A stretch of DNA of 64,000 nt from Mastigias papua (GCA_964019165.1 OZ025282.1:12102229-12166228); one strand, 5' to 3'. Shown: positions 53,527-64,000, numbered from the stretch's first letter. Translations and numbers: made by a program. Notes: generated by a model from the letters alone, not told the origin.

Positions 53527-53727
53527 ACATGGTAAATGAACGTTCATTAGTAAAGTAATTTTATTTTATTTTTATTTTTATTTATTTTATTTTTTTAAGT
53601 AAATTTTAAATTGCTGCAGGGTTGCTATGTATTTCCATGCTCCCTGTGGTGTTGTCTTGTATTTCCGTAATGTTGTGTCTCTATATCGTTGAATGTATTG
53701 TAATTTTTATGAGCATAAAAAAAAACA

Positions 53728-53740
53728 AAAGAAAGCGTGT
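53728..53740. repeat. LINE-B target site duplication, right copy
   Basis: AAAGAAAGCGTGT after the A-rich tail. The tail and duplication overlap in A, so the exact left edge is ambiguous by a few bases. Confidence 0.85.
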
Positions 53741-54010
53741 GGCATTCTTTCTTTGATCGCATTGCATAAGTCTGCCTGCGCTGCTAGGCCCAAAGCAACC
53801 CCAAAACATCACAGATGCTGCATTCTTAAAATTCGCCTGAAAGAACTTTGAATTGTTTGCTTCGGAAGCTTTTCTCCATACTCTTAATGTTCTTGAGTCG
53901 TTTCCTAAACCAAAACGACACTCGTTAGAGAATTTAACTTTTTTCCAGTCGTCAATGGACCATTCACTGTGCTCTTGTACCCACTTGTAATGTAATGGTG
54001 TTCTATGTAC
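53741..54010 (-). pseudogene. Tc1 transposase N-terminal catalytic part
   Basis: Minus frame from 54010: KWVQEHSEWSIDDWKKVKFS, then NECRFGLGNDSRTLRVWRKA and ASVMFWGCFG. W---DW--V-FSDES-F is the first catalytic Asp region of Tc1; here FSNE shows Asp changed to Asn, so the triad is broken. The DNA-binding N terminus is not visible upstream. Confidence 0.75.
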
Positions 54011-54186
54011 TAGTATATTTTATATTGTATCATGTGTCATGTTGCGTGTGCCAATCTTACGTTCATGTGGAGTTCTGTTGTGCGTAGTAAACACCCTTTC
54101 AGGGCAATGTGCTGTGCCTGTCAATGTATCTGTCATTTGTCATGTACTGTGTTAGTATTATGTACTCTGTGCGTAATGATTTAGTC
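54011..54186. other. no gene seen
   Basis: Spacer between the Tc1 relic and the Harbinger element, TG-rich (tgtatc/tgtcat). Confidence 0.4.
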
Positions 54187-54519
54187 TTAAGCCCTGGCAA
54201 AACGACTGGACATTTGCACTGAACATGCACTGGACAAATGTCCAGTGCAAAATGTTGCGTCGTTTTGTCACCTTACCCAATCTTGTTCAGTCGTGTTCAG
54301 CGATGTTGAGAGTTGTTCAGTCGATTTTGAAGGCAGTCAAAAATGTTCAGTGGACAAAAATGTTCAGTGGACAATGTTCACCCGTTTTGCCACACCACTG
54401 AACATTGTCCAGCTTACGCAAGCGCATTGCAAATGCAACAGCGGTCAGCGGACCGTATTCTGGTGCCATTTCAATTCTCCATACCTGCTCAGACCAGACA
54501 TTATCGAGGGAGAGTTTGG

Positions 54520-54690
54520 AAACCAGAAGAAAGAAATGGAATCAGAATTGTTCCAAAAACAGGCAAAGAAATGGTCAAATAGTGATGTATCATTGCTGAT
54601 TGAACTTTTGGAGGAAAGAGCTTGTTTATGGAATGTTTATGATAAATCCTATCATCTCACAGACGTAAGGGAAAGACGTAATCTTTTATC
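54520..54690 (+). pseudogene. Harbinger Myb/MADF-like DNA-binding fragment
   Basis: The frame reads KKWSNSDVSLLIELLEERAC, then LWNVYDKSYHLTDVRERR. W-----LLIELW-E-PCLWD---K-YH--D-R is the start of the Myb/SANT-MADF protein that helps Harbinger transposases bind DNA. The rest of the domain is lost; sequence continues into the antisense of the transposase start. Confidence 0.7.
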
Positions 54691-54790
54691 TCATCGCTTT
54701 ACCCATTTCCTCATTTTTCCACGATTGTTTTTGAGTTCTTCATCGTCAACAGCCTCCATAATGCTCAAAACCAAAGCAACTTTTCTCTTA
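54691..54790 (-). pseudogene. Harbinger nuclease N-terminal fragment
   Basis: Minus frame: KVALVLSIMEAVDDEELKNN, then RGKMRKWVKR. This resembles the start of Harbinger nucleases (helical, acidic, then R-x-W-V). The catalytic DDE part is absent. Confidence 0.5.
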
Positions 54791-55062
54791 CTATCCATGA
54801 TTGTCGATCTCAAAATTTTGGCGGCAGATTTTGTTTCCATTTTACATCCCCTTGGCGCTCTATGGTCAGTTAGCCCCAGGTTCCTAAAATTAGATTCCAG
54901 ACCCCAAAATCGTGCTCTTCCTATCGCAGAGAAAATGTTCACTGGACAATGTTCAGTCGTTTTGCCACCTCCAAAATTTTTCATTTGTTCACACACTGGA
55001 CACGGTGAGCAATGTCCAGTCGGTGTTCAGTGTAAATGTCCAGTCGTTTTGCCAGGACTTTA

Positions 55063-56639
55063 GTCTTTGGGTTGAATAACAAGTGAATACAACAAGAAGT
55101 GTTGTTTCTGAGTTTGAAGCCTACATTAGGCCTAGGCTTGAGGCCTAGGCCTAAGATCGCCTCCGAATATGCCAGAGTGGACCATCTCGTGTTATTATAC
55201 ACGCTACACACTGAAGACTGATCCGGCGGTTTTGGCTGAAGCTGATGGTTATAATTTAATTTGGCTTCAAGTTCTTGACTTTGACTGTCAAGTTCACTTT
55301 TGCTGTTTTATCGTTTTCTGAATGTGTCGCAAAATTTGGCAGCATTTATTTCAGTAGGTAGGTTACTCCAGAGCAAAGCGCCTCCATTCACAAAACTGCT
55401 TTGAATCAGGACATCACAAAACATTACTCCCAATGTTTCCCAAGGATTAATTTTATGAATCCGTCAGAATTAGAAGAGAAAATGCTGAGATGGGAGATTT
55501 ATAACAAGGTATAACTATTTGTTATGTCATATCATTGTTGTTTGTCACCATTTTAATTGTATGCGGTAGTAAAGAGCGTGGTCCCAATGTACTTGATCCG
55601 CTAGCCTCCCTCAGTCTGTGGTGACCATCACCACCCCCTGCGCCATGTGAATGTAATCCTTGAGCTATTCTTGTACTGCTTACAACACATCCCACAGAGT
55701 ATGGGACTTCCCTACACACCTCATAACAAAAATGTTCGTCTCTTCCAATTACGCCATTCGTCAACCACCATTCACGAGAACGTAGATTGTATGAAAGTAA
55801 AAGTAACCAAATGAGAGAAAGAGAGAATATGACATACCGTGTATCAATGATGCTAAGGTAATGAACTCGAGTATAACGATTGAAAATCTATCTTTAGTCA
55901 ACATTTCAATATAATGCCTGCCAAACTAGTGAGGAAATATGTGGAACGCAACCTGCTGAGAAGAGCGATCTTTTGATCGGACTATGTGAGTGCTCTTTCC
56001 TTTAAAAGTCTAATATGTTATTAGCCCAAAACGAAGTTATGAATATTTATCTTGTGCCTCCAATGATACGCTAAAACATGAACAGATTTTAGAATGGAGT
56101 TCAAGGCTTATTCGTTTTACTCTGGTTAAAGTCAAAAAAACGCTGTGCGTTAATAAAAGCACCAAAACGATTGACTAAAAAGAAACGCTCTGTACCAGTG
56201 GCAATAATAATATAATATCAAGCTTCTAATGATTTGATTAAGATTTGATTTAGTTTTATTTATACATGAACACAAAAGCCCAGAATAAAACAGTTTGAAA
56301 CTTCAACGTATTTGCATTACAATGGCAGACAAGCATTATTGATCCACATTTGTTTTGCCCACCAGTTACATGCATTATCATTAATCATGTGACGTAAATG
56401 TCAATCAATGGCATCGTTGTATATAAAAGTGGTTATCATGATTGACAAGTAATGTTAGTTAAATGACAAATAAACATCGTGACTCTTATCTCGCGAGTCT
56501 TCTTTTGTATAACGTAAAATGGATATTAACGCAGACACCTGTTACAAAATGGCGCAGGTGCTTTACTTAAGACATTTGTAGTACAACTTCAAATTCAGCT
56601 GTCACAAGCCTTTGATTATCTCTCTACTTACTCTTGGGT
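55063..56639. other. no gene seen
   Basis: About 1.6 kb. Noted only: a palindromic aggcctaggcttgaggcctaggcct at about 55127-55151 and an 80-codon minus frame (55522-55764) with no known domain. Confidence 0.4.
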
Positions 56640-57020
56640 GCCTAATAGACGGGGAGGGGGGTTCAATAGTCGGGGGGCTGGAAAAAACCTCAAAGCCTAA
56701 TTAGCGGGGGTTTGGAATAAACGGGGGGGGTTGGGAAATGACCACATATGTTGCAGAAAAGGTTATGGCTTCTTATCACAAATGTGTATCAAAGTAATAT
56801 CATCAAATCCACAGAACGGAAAAAGCTGAAACATACAACACATGCGATTAGCGTACTTTTCTTACTATACTTTTTACTTGCAGGCTCCTCAAAAATTACT
56901 TTGGTTGAGATAATACTTCAAAAAATTAACAGGCGGGGGGGCTGGAATAAGAATGTCCTGGGTGGAAAATTTTTGAAAAATTATTTGGCAGGGGGACGTC
57001 TTTTAGGCACCCAAGAGTAC
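56640..57020 (-). repeat. Dispersed C-rich repeat (Rep-C), copy 4
   Basis: Reverse-oriented counterpart of copy 1: ctcttgggtgcctaatagac, G-rich blocks, ggttatggcttcttatcac and gcgtacttttcttactatac. A second G-rich block set at 56930-57015 matches copy 3. This is the longest copy. Confidence 0.7.
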
Positions 57021-58119
57021 GTGGCCTCTCAATCTCCAACTCCGGCTTCCCTGTTACACCTGTCTCCGCTGTCTTTAGTCTGAATTTTTCAGAAGGCAAG
57101 TTCATTGGTCTTTTCCTTGACCAACTACAGTATGCTTTATCTTGGTCCTGTTTGGATCAGTGAGTTTTTGAATCTATACTTAAATCAACAGTGCTAAAAA
57201 ACATTCGACCTCTTTCAATGTTATATCTCTGAATTTCTGGGACTCTATGAATCCATGTCCGCAAACTAATCCCATGCGCCAGAAGAAAGCGGCTATCAAT
57301 CATCTGTTCTTAAGTTCCAAAGATTCCACTCAAAGCCTAGGGGTCATCACTTATTAATTTAAAGTAAGCTGACTTTATATTAGCTGACTTACAGCTAATT
57401 TAAGCCTACTATCTACAAATTATAAAGATGGAAAAGGAATATGTTAAAAGAATAGAATTCAACTTTATAGATAAATGGACATGAAACAAGCTAAGTAAAT
57501 AATCTTTAAATAGAAAAACAAAATAAATTTGGCTTGCCTTCCCGTTTGATGGCTTGGCCTTCCCTTGAATCTTATAGTCGATTAGAAGCCCAACATTCTG
57601 CAAATATTTTTGCATAGCATGCAGTTGCATAGCATTTTTTTGCATAGCATGAACATATTTATCGCAATTCAAACATCTGTTATATGTTCTGAAAACTCTA
57701 AGGTTTGCTTATGTTTCAATGTCGTGCGGGACGAGTTGCCATAGTCTATGCCCAATGTAGCCTATGGTTTCAACCCCATAGGAAGTTGTTCTCACTTTGA
57801 GAAGTTTATCGCCATTGGCATGCCTTAGATTAAAGCAAACGTTAAATTTCCCTTAAGAGCTGTGGACTTAGATTTGATTTTGTTTTATAGATCTCGGTCA
57901 TATGCAACAGTACACACCTTATATGGACAGACACTGAATTGTGTTATTCTAGGAGGAGACCAAAGTCAAGACTATTTTCTTTACATCCAATGTGCAGAGC
58001 TCTTTCATGAATATAATGTATTCTGTGGTTTAAGGCTCTATCAAAAAACATTCACACAACCGGACAGTAGCTGAACAGAAATAAAACAAATACTGCCATT
58101 AATTGTTGTAACTTTCCTT
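57021..58119. other. no confirmed gene
   Basis: Holds a tgcatagcat tandem at about 57610-57655. An exon-like stretch at 57886-58074 (+) follows a gttttatag acceptor and reads YATVHTLYGQTLNCVILGG, then DQSQDYFLYIQCAELF, to a stop. I do not recognise it; it could be a terminal exon of an unknown gene. Confidence 0.3.
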
Positions 58120-58510
58120 TGTCCATATATCAAGATAAGGAGCTTTTGGCATGTATCTTAAAGGGTGAAGTAGGCTTTCCTCAGTACTTTCTTTTACAAG
58201 AGCTTCGCATCTTTTAACAATTATTTCACTTCCTCTTTTTGCACCTAATATCATTAAATAGCATTTATCCTCGGCCAGTTTCATGAAAGTATTTGGGGGT
58301 CAAACAATTAGTTTCAGTGCATCATACTCTAAATATTCCATGATGTCTTCGGTATTTGCACCATGTTCATAAATAGTTATATCGTCTGCAAAATTGCAGT
58401 TCTCTGTTTCCGCAAGGAACATGAAAATATCATTAAAATAGATATTGAAAAGGAGGAGACCCAAGCAGAGCCTTAGGGAACTCTCAGAAAGACATCTCCA
58501 TCTTCTCAAA
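58120..58510 (-). pseudogene. LINE reverse transcriptase fragment
   Basis: Minus frame: LRLCLGLLLFNIYFNDIFMF, then LAETENCNFADDITIYEHGA (FADD catalytic box). A stop near 58307 is followed by MKLAEDKCYLMILGAKRGSE and ALVKESTEESLL. G-LLFNI--ND---F-----NFADD--IY, then W---N-MKLN--KCH-M, is a LINE polymerase core of the same family as 47890-48075. Both ends are truncated. Confidence 0.7.
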
Positions 58511-58716
58511 GTACAATTTACTTTAACAGTTTACTTCCTGTTAGTACGATAGTTATATCTCGTTCTGCAGTCAGTCGTATCGATAAGGACTGTCCTATGA
58601 CAGTATTAGATGTCTCAATGCAGCACGTTTTAGATTTATGTAAAATATGAAGCTAAACGCAGAGAAACTTGTGAGCGTTGCGAATATGCTAGCATGAAAC
58701 AGAACACGTTGAACTA
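58511..58716. other. no gene seen
   Basis: Spacer between the LINE fragment and the copia-type 3' end. Confidence 0.35.
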
Positions 58717-59181
58717 TGTAAACAATAAGGGTAGGATTAAAACTACTATCTATGATTGAAGCATAACTTACTTCATCTAAGCTGTTCGACTTCAGTACAA
58801 CACAAGAGAAACACTCAAGTTGAGGATACAATGTTCATTCTAATTCATGTCTTTTCCACCTTATTAACTCAAGCTCAACTCTCAACTAACTAAGTACACG
58901 TTGTTACAACAAAGATATTAGAGAAATCAAATATAAATATCAATCAATGAACACGGAGATAGTAATTACCGGTAATTTGTAAATTCGTCTTGATAACTAT
59001 AAATTGTAAAAACAGCATAAAGCCTAGTCGTCCCAGCAGCGGTATAGCCAGGGCTAACGAGAAAAGAGACGACCACATGCATAGGATCATAGATAACAAA
59101 ATGCCGCGCAGGGGGAGGTTTCCGCATAATGATTGGCATGTGTGAAGTTCTTTCTATTTTCGTTCTTGACGTATTTCAACA
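58717..59181 (-). repeat. Putative 3' LTR of the copia-type element
   Basis: On the minus strand a purine tract GAGTGGGAG (59182-59190) is followed by TGTTGAAATACG, the usual polypurine tract plus LTR start of copia elements. The far edge, TTTACA near 58717, is a guess. No second LTR is present to confirm it. Confidence 0.35.
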
Positions 59182-59261
59182 CTCCCACTCGAAAATGCTA
59201 AGAGAACTACAAAATTAAATCATGTTCAAGCGTATAGATGTAGTATGTAGTCACATAAATG

Positions 59262-60296
59262 CATTGTTCAGATTGAATTCAAAATTCCCATTTGATCTCT
59301 GAACCTTTGAAATTGTGTCTTGCCTAATGGCATTGTGAACACATCTGCTATCATGTCCTCTGTTGGACAATACTACAACTTTACTTCTTTGCTCTCAATC
59401 TTTTCTCGGATGTAATGATACCTGATGTCGATGTGTTTAGTGCGTGAGTGGAATTTTGGATTGCTGTATAAAGCTATAGCTCCTTGATAATCTTCATGGA
59501 TTACCGGTGGCTGTTCTTGTTTGAAATTCATATCACGCAACAATGATCGTAGCCATAGCGCTTCTTGCAATGCAAAGCTCGCAAAGCAATATATTCTGCC
59601 TCAGTGGACGAAAGAGCTACTACTGGTTGTTTCTTGCTTGCCCAGTTAATCAATCCACCACATAGAAAATATCCATAGCCTAACTGAGACTTTCTACCGT
59701 TGGGATTGCTGCCCCAATCTGCATCGACATATCCTTCTAGCTGTACGCTGTCATCTTTAGTTCCATTAAACTATATTCCGAAACTAACTATTCCCTTGAT
59801 ATACGTAAGTATTCTTTTAGTTGCTGTTCAATGAGCTTGGCTGGGATTTGACAAAAACTGATTAACTGAGCCTAGTGCTTGAGCAATGCCTGGTCGATTA
59901 CGTGTAACTGCAAAGGTTAAAGTTCCAATTAAAGCTTGATATTCTTGCTTGTTAACAGGATTTCCTTCATTCTCTATCAGCACTGTATTTTGTTCTTGAG
60001 GAGTTGCTATTGCCTTGCAATTTTCTATACCGAGCCTCTTTAATACATCAGTCAGATACTTAGTTTGATGTACAATCATGTGCTTTTCTATTGCTCTGAA
60101 TTTGAATTCTTAAGCAATAAATCGTCAACGTATACCGCAATGTATACAAAATTTTCTCCCACTCTCTTGATATACATACATGAGTCAACTGTGCATTGCT
60201 TGTATCCAGAGTCTTTTAGAAATTGGTCAAAAGTCTCATACCAGCATCTGGACGCTTGCTTTAGACTGTAGAGACATTTGTTAAGCTTACAATTGA
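59262..60296 (-). pseudogene. Ty1/copia pol 3' half (reverse transcriptase end and RNase H), decayed
   Basis: Minus strand in order: LNKCLYSLKQASRCWYETF and YIAVYVDDLLL (YVDD box), then a stop. Then IVHQTKYLTDVLKRLGIENC, YQALIGTLTFAVTRNRPGIA, a frameshift, EALWLRSLLRDMNFKQ, QGAIALYSNPKFHSRTKHID and IRYHYIREKIESKEVKL, a stop, and CPTEDMIADVFT with the RNase H end to about 59262. The block order is diagnostic of copia. The 5' part of the element is missing: similarity stops at about 60296, where a P-type transposase fragment starts in the opposite direction. Confidence 0.85.
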
Positions 60297-60299
60297 GAT

Positions 60300-60950
60300 T
60301 GAAGTGGAATAAGAGAAACTCTCCTCCAGTTGAACTACCTCAACTAACAGATGATGATAGGCATTTGATGTGTGATCTCTCCTTAAAGCCTGAATCATAT
60401 TCTTCATCATCCTATAAGGCAGCACTGCTGGGATATATAGCCGGCTTTGTCGTCCACAAAATTTTAAAAGCCATCAGCTGTCCTACATGTACAAGTGCTT
60501 TATTTAAGGATGCCAACAACTATGATCACAAGTATTCCCATTTTCTGGGCCTTCTTACAATCCACTTATGGATGTAAAGAACTGTGGTGGCCTATTTCTT
60601 TCCTCAACAGATGTCTTTCACAATGCAACAGAAAAAGTATTTAGAAATGCTATCAGTGGCATTAATACCACAAAACCAAAAATATCATCAAAGGGGACCA
60701 TTAAATATATTTTAGTAAACACCATCAACCAGAATCTGGTACACAAACATCTTTTTCACTTGCCACATGACCATGCTCTGGAACATGAAATTTTAACAGA
60801 AGATTTCCATTCATCTCAGCTCACCAAGCAGATTATTGAAAAATACATCAATATAAGACTCTTTACCTTTGGCAAGCACTACACTAAAGGGTGTGCTTCA
60901 TGAGGACAAAATAGATGTAAGACAGCGACTAAACTTGTTATGTTCAATGG
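60300..60950 (+). pseudogene. P-element/THAP9-type transposase C-terminal part, frameshifted
   Basis: The first frame has DDRHLMCDLSLKPESY, then AALLGYIAGFVVHKILKAIS and CPTCTSAL. After a shift near 60567 come NCGGLFLSSTDVFHNATEKV, IIEKYINIRLFTFGKHYT and, after another shift near 60900, an RQRLNKLVMF-like end. YIAG-V--K--K-I-C--C--AL, then GGL--PS-DV------E--FR, is the C-terminal region of P-type transposases. The THAP domain and catalytic core are absent here. The fragment abuts the copia relic. Confidence 0.65.
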
Positions 60951-62614
60951 TATTTAGTACCAACTGTTGTTCCTGGCATAATGACTTCTTGAAATGGCAA
61001 TCTGCTGAATACATATACAGTATATCATTTTATGTTATTGGGATTGGGTTCATGTTATTGGGATTGGGTTCATCTTGCTGTAGTACAGTGTGCTATTTCA
61101 TGATGAGCTTTTCTAACAGTGTCAAGTCAATTGTTAACAATCCAGTTCTTATCAAAGCTAGAAGCGATTGAAATTCATGGTTGTGGTAAAGCTCAACATC
61201 TTTCATAGGGGCCGAGCAAAATATTTTCTTTGTAATGTTAATTTCGAATATGTTTAATCTACAGAAATAGCACTTCAAAGTGTATGTTTGCCTCACAAAA
61301 GGTACAGGCACAAAATGATACTGGCAATGGCCTATAAAACAGTGCACGTAGCCATACTCAGAGACAAAGATTGCTTCTGTCTGGACTTTGGGTGCGTTCC
61401 CTAGGCTATTTTTAGCTCAAAATTCAGAACAGCAAATCATTTTCAGATCTACAACATTCTGTATCTAAATAGGCTTGAAATGTACATTGTCAGTTCGATC
61501 AACCGACCACACAGAACAACTAGATCTAAGAGCTCCAATTTATTTGCTACTGTAACGAAACATATCGTGTGACAGTGATGCAAAACACACCATGGCAATC
61601 ACTATCCTTAGAATGAATGTCTATTTTGCTTGTGTACATGCCAACTACACGATAAACAGTGTTATCAACTTCCTGGGACCAATGATGATTCTGTTAACAC
61701 ACTACTCATGGGTCGCTGAGGCTAAATGGAAGCAAACAACAACGAAGTGGAGGTCCTTATCTAACACCAAGATATAATTTATGTACTGTGCAGTTATGTC
61801 AAACCAAATCAATTCGCAGACTTTAGGCTTTTCAGATACAGTACAAGTAACTGATTCGACTCAAGTAATGACGTGTAGACTAGTCATGAGAGTCCCTCTC
61901 TGCCAACAACAAAATGCAAACAGGGTCTTACAGATGCAAGGGGCTCTTAAGGCATCCTGCATAGTTCCTAACTAAGGCTCTAACCTAAATACAATCCAGA
62001 AGCCCACGTATCAAAATCAACAGTATAACAAAGTGTAATATTTATATACGTATTCCACCTCATACATTCGTTTAAAGCTAGGTATGGCGCTACGTATGGC
62101 CCACTACTCTTGTAGTCTGAGCACGTAATTCCTGTTACCAATATTGGCTTACCTCTAAAGCTTTCTTCACCAATAATGCGCTCGTCTGTCTTCACACTTT
62201 AATCCAAAAGCACCAATGATTATTTTGAAATAGGAACTTGGCACTTATTTCAGTAAACAACTCGTATTTGATGAACTCGCATGAAATCTCCGGTGTGTGG
62301 TTCTGGTTCTAGATGCCTGTTAGCAATTTTTTATCATTGTGTGCATTTTACTGGCTGGAATGCACCCAAAGACGTATTGGATATCCAATAAAATCATGAT
62401 TTAAAGACAAAAGATATTCCGAGCCCCCTTGGTCTATAGAATACTCAATTTGAACGGGGCTCAAAGCGTCCATGAAGAATTTACTGGCTGCACGTGACTA
62501 CGTAAATAATTTAGTATCCAATCGTCTGTTAGTATCTTGATTACAAAACAATCAATATCCCGAGCCCCTATCGCCCGTAGAATACACTGTTAAAACGCTT
62601 TGCATTTTACCGAC
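60951..62614. other. no gene seen
   Basis: About 1.7 kb. A 19-bp perfect tandem (gttattgggattgggttca) lies at about 61036-61073. 62420-62460 and 62555-62600 share (t)(t/c)ccgagccccct---tagaatac, a diverged duplication about 135 bp apart. No exons were recognised. Confidence 0.4.
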
Positions 62615-64000
62615 CATCATCATCATCTGGTGCCATCACTCCCAGCAGGTCGGCTGTCATGGATCTCCATCTCCCTCGGTCTTGTGCCACCCTGATACAC
62701 TCGCTGTACTTCATTCCTATCCACTCTGTGATGTTGTCTGCCCATGTGAGTCATAGTTTACCTCTACTTCGTTTCCCATTAATCTGTTCATCTAGTAGCA
62801 ATCTTTGAATGTCATCTCTCCTCACTAAGTGTCGAAAATAAGCTAGTTTTCTTCTTTTTATCATTTCTACTAGCATTCATTTCGAATGAATTTATCATGC
62901 TGAGAACTTCCTCGTTACTCTTATATTCTTTCCATGATATTTTCATTATTCTCCTGTAGGTCAACATTTCAAACGCTTCCAATTTTTTAACTGTGGCTTT
63001 TGATAGTGTCCATGTCTCTGCTCCATACAATAATGTTGACCAGATATAGCATTTGGCTAGGAGCAGCGTTCCACTTATGTTGATCCAAGATGTTAAAACC
63101 TTATGCATTTTTTCAAAAGATGACTTCGCTACACCTATCCTTCGTTTGATCTCTCTTTCACATTTTCCATTTATTGTAGCCATAAAACCTAGATATATCA
63201 TCTTTTTCACTTGCTGAATATTCTTTCCTTCTATACTAATCTTTATTTCAGGCACCATCTCTTTCTTGCTAACAATCATTCCCTTAGTTTTTGTGATGTT
63301 TATCTCCATTCCATATCGCTTCCCTTTATTATTTATTGCTGTTACTAATTCTTGTAAATCTGTGTTGTTTTCTGCGAGAAGCACCGTGTCATCTGCATAT
63401 CTTAAGTTGTTGATGTTGACTCTACCTACATTTACTCCATTCATCTCCTCTATTTCTCTGAATATTTTCTCAGTATATAAGTTGAATAAACTTGGAGATA
63501 GTACACACCCCTGTCTGACTCCTTGCTTTATTTGAAATTCTTTTGTTACGCCATTTTCAGTTCTTACTGTCGCGGTTTGTTCCGAGTATAGTTTGGTTAT
63601 TATCTGTAAATCTTTGTCATTTATGCCAATTTATGATAGGCATTCTATCATCTTAGAGTGTTTAACTTTGTCAAATGCTTTTGCATAGTCAATGAAACAG
63701 ATGTAGATGTCTTTGCGAACTTCTAGTGCTCTCTCACAAATTGTTATTAAGTTAAATATACCTTCCCTTGTTCCTACACCTGGTCTAAATCCGTTCTGTA
63801 GACGGCTTACTTCCTGATCTATTTCATCCGTTAATCTTCTTTGGATGACTTTGAGAAGTAATTTTGTGACATGGCTCATGAGGCTAATTGTTCTGAATGG
63901 TGAGCAATCTTGTGCTTTTGGTTTTTTAGGTAGAGTTACAAATACTGAGTGTTTCATGTCTGTTGGTATTATGCCACTGTTGTATATGGTATTACATAGG
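62615..64000 (-). pseudogene. RTE-type LINE fragment (RTE-3), continues past the right edge
   Basis: Minus strand from the right edge: NSGIIPTDMKHSVFVTLPKK, RTISLMSHVTKLLLKVIQRR, NGFRPGVGTREGIFNL, CFIDYAKAFDKVKHSKM, a TAA at 63631, IKQGVRQGCVLSPSLFNLYT, NNLRYADDTVLLAENNTDLQ (catalytic YADD), MEINITKTKGMIVS, LLYGAETWTLSKATVKKLEA and SWKEYKSNEEVLSMI. One nonsense codon separates two segments in the same frame. A frameshift lies near the end (about 62870), and the 3' tail is (GAT)n at 62615-62626. The upstream part, including any endonuclease, lies outside the window. Confidence 0.85.

Larger units (their letters stand above)
48204..53727 (+). mobile_element. LINE-B: near-full-length two-ORF LINE with 2A peptide
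   Basis: 5.5 kb between 13-bp duplications. It has a 5' UTR of about 110 bp, ORF1, a 0.6-kb spacer, ORF2 with hydrophobic leader and 2A motif, endonuclease, reverse transcriptase, and a structured 3' UTR ending in an A-rich tail (cataaaaaaaaacaaaa). The long 5' end and exact duplication show a complete recent insertion. Frameshifts near 50420-50450 and 50615 in the endonuclease disable this copy. Confidence 0.92.
47641..54010 (-). mobile_element. Tc1-type transposon, split by LINE-B and a second RT fragment
   Basis: Transposase pieces read on the minus strand from 54010 to 53741, then 48203 to about 48076, then about 47900 to 47645. The gap between the first two is LINE-B (48204-53727) with a 13-bp duplication; the gap between the last two is a foreign reverse transcriptase fragment. 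Terminal inverted repeats of the Tc1 element were not found. Three-layer nesting gives the order Tc1, then the two insertions. Confidence 0.75.
54190..55059. mobile_element. PIF/Harbinger derivative, 870 bp
   Basis: The ends AG(C/T)CCTGGCAAAACGACTGG are inverted at 54190 and 55059, and TTA is duplicated outside (54187-54189 and 55060-55062), the diagnostic PIF/Harbinger target. Subterminal regions hold many copies of TGTTCAGT and GTCCAGT in both orientations. Inside are the converging starts of the Myb/MADF-like gene (+) and the nuclease gene (minus), joined head-on. It is an internally deleted, non-autonomous copy. Confidence 0.88.

Noticed and set aside
54245..55063. A 272-codon open frame on the + strand
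   Set aside because: It crosses terminal repeats, the Myb-like stub and the antisense of the nuclease stub of the Harbinger derivative; it is not one gene.
55127..55151. aggcctaggcttgaggcctaggcct palindrome as a regulatory element
   Set aside because: Short and isolated, with no gene nearby; chance or low-complexity duplication is enough.

Overview
The window is nuclear DNA from an animal. The evidence is a spliced housekeeping gene with GT-AG introns, tRNA-derived SINEs, many non-LTR retrotransposons, animal-type DNA transposons and long TA microsatellites. The mix (2A-bearing LINEs, RTE, BEL, gypsy, copia, Tc1, PIF/Harbinger, THAP and P-type transposases, and a single-exon beta-helix multi-pass membrane gene) fits an early-branching aquatic invertebrate, most likely a cnidarian. 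That placement is an inference from memory of such genomes; the species cannot be named. The sequence is AT-rich.

Only two host genes are well supported. The first is the 3' half of an NADP-dependent isocitrate dehydrogenase gene: six exons between 5303 and 14900 on the + strand with consistent intron phases; its 5' exons were not found and must lie left of the window. Its introns hold tail-to-tail SINEs, a C-rich dispersed repeat and a MITE-like element. The second is an intronless 1189-residue membrane protein at 27115-30684 (minus) with a signal peptide, a parallel beta-helix ectodomain, a Cys-rich module and about ten hydrophobic segments.

Region by region: 1-5300 is decayed repeats and retrotransposon scraps. 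5303-14900 is the IDH gene. 15800-20950 is a retroelement graveyard (LINE tails, a SINE, a BEL integrase scrap) ending in a 5'-truncated LINE (LINE-C) with an open 757-codon reverse transcriptase frame. 21100-26800 holds a THAP-type transposon remnant, MITEs and a LINE tail. 27115-30684 is the membrane gene. 31310-31811 is a gypsy remnant. 32219-34885 is the most unusual object: two 807-bp inverted arms with no visible mismatch around a 1.05-kb loop carrying a two-exon gene for a RING-like finger protein. 35912-42190 is decayed LINE-A, split by two younger insertions. 42234-47315 is two RTE elements among TA microsatellites. 47641-54010 is a Tc1 transposon broken by near-full-length LINE-B, which has a 13-bp target site duplication and a canonical 2A peptide. 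54190-55059 is a PIF/Harbinger derivative. 56640-64000 is further repeats, copia and P-type transposase remnants and a third RTE running off the right edge.

There is no operon logic. What links the parts is insertion history: nested and excisable insertions give relative ages, and several families recur (C-rich repeat, Rep-M, MITE-K, SINE, LINE-A/B/C, RTE). Frames, splice sites and repeats were read by eye; family names rest on recognised motifs, not on database searches.
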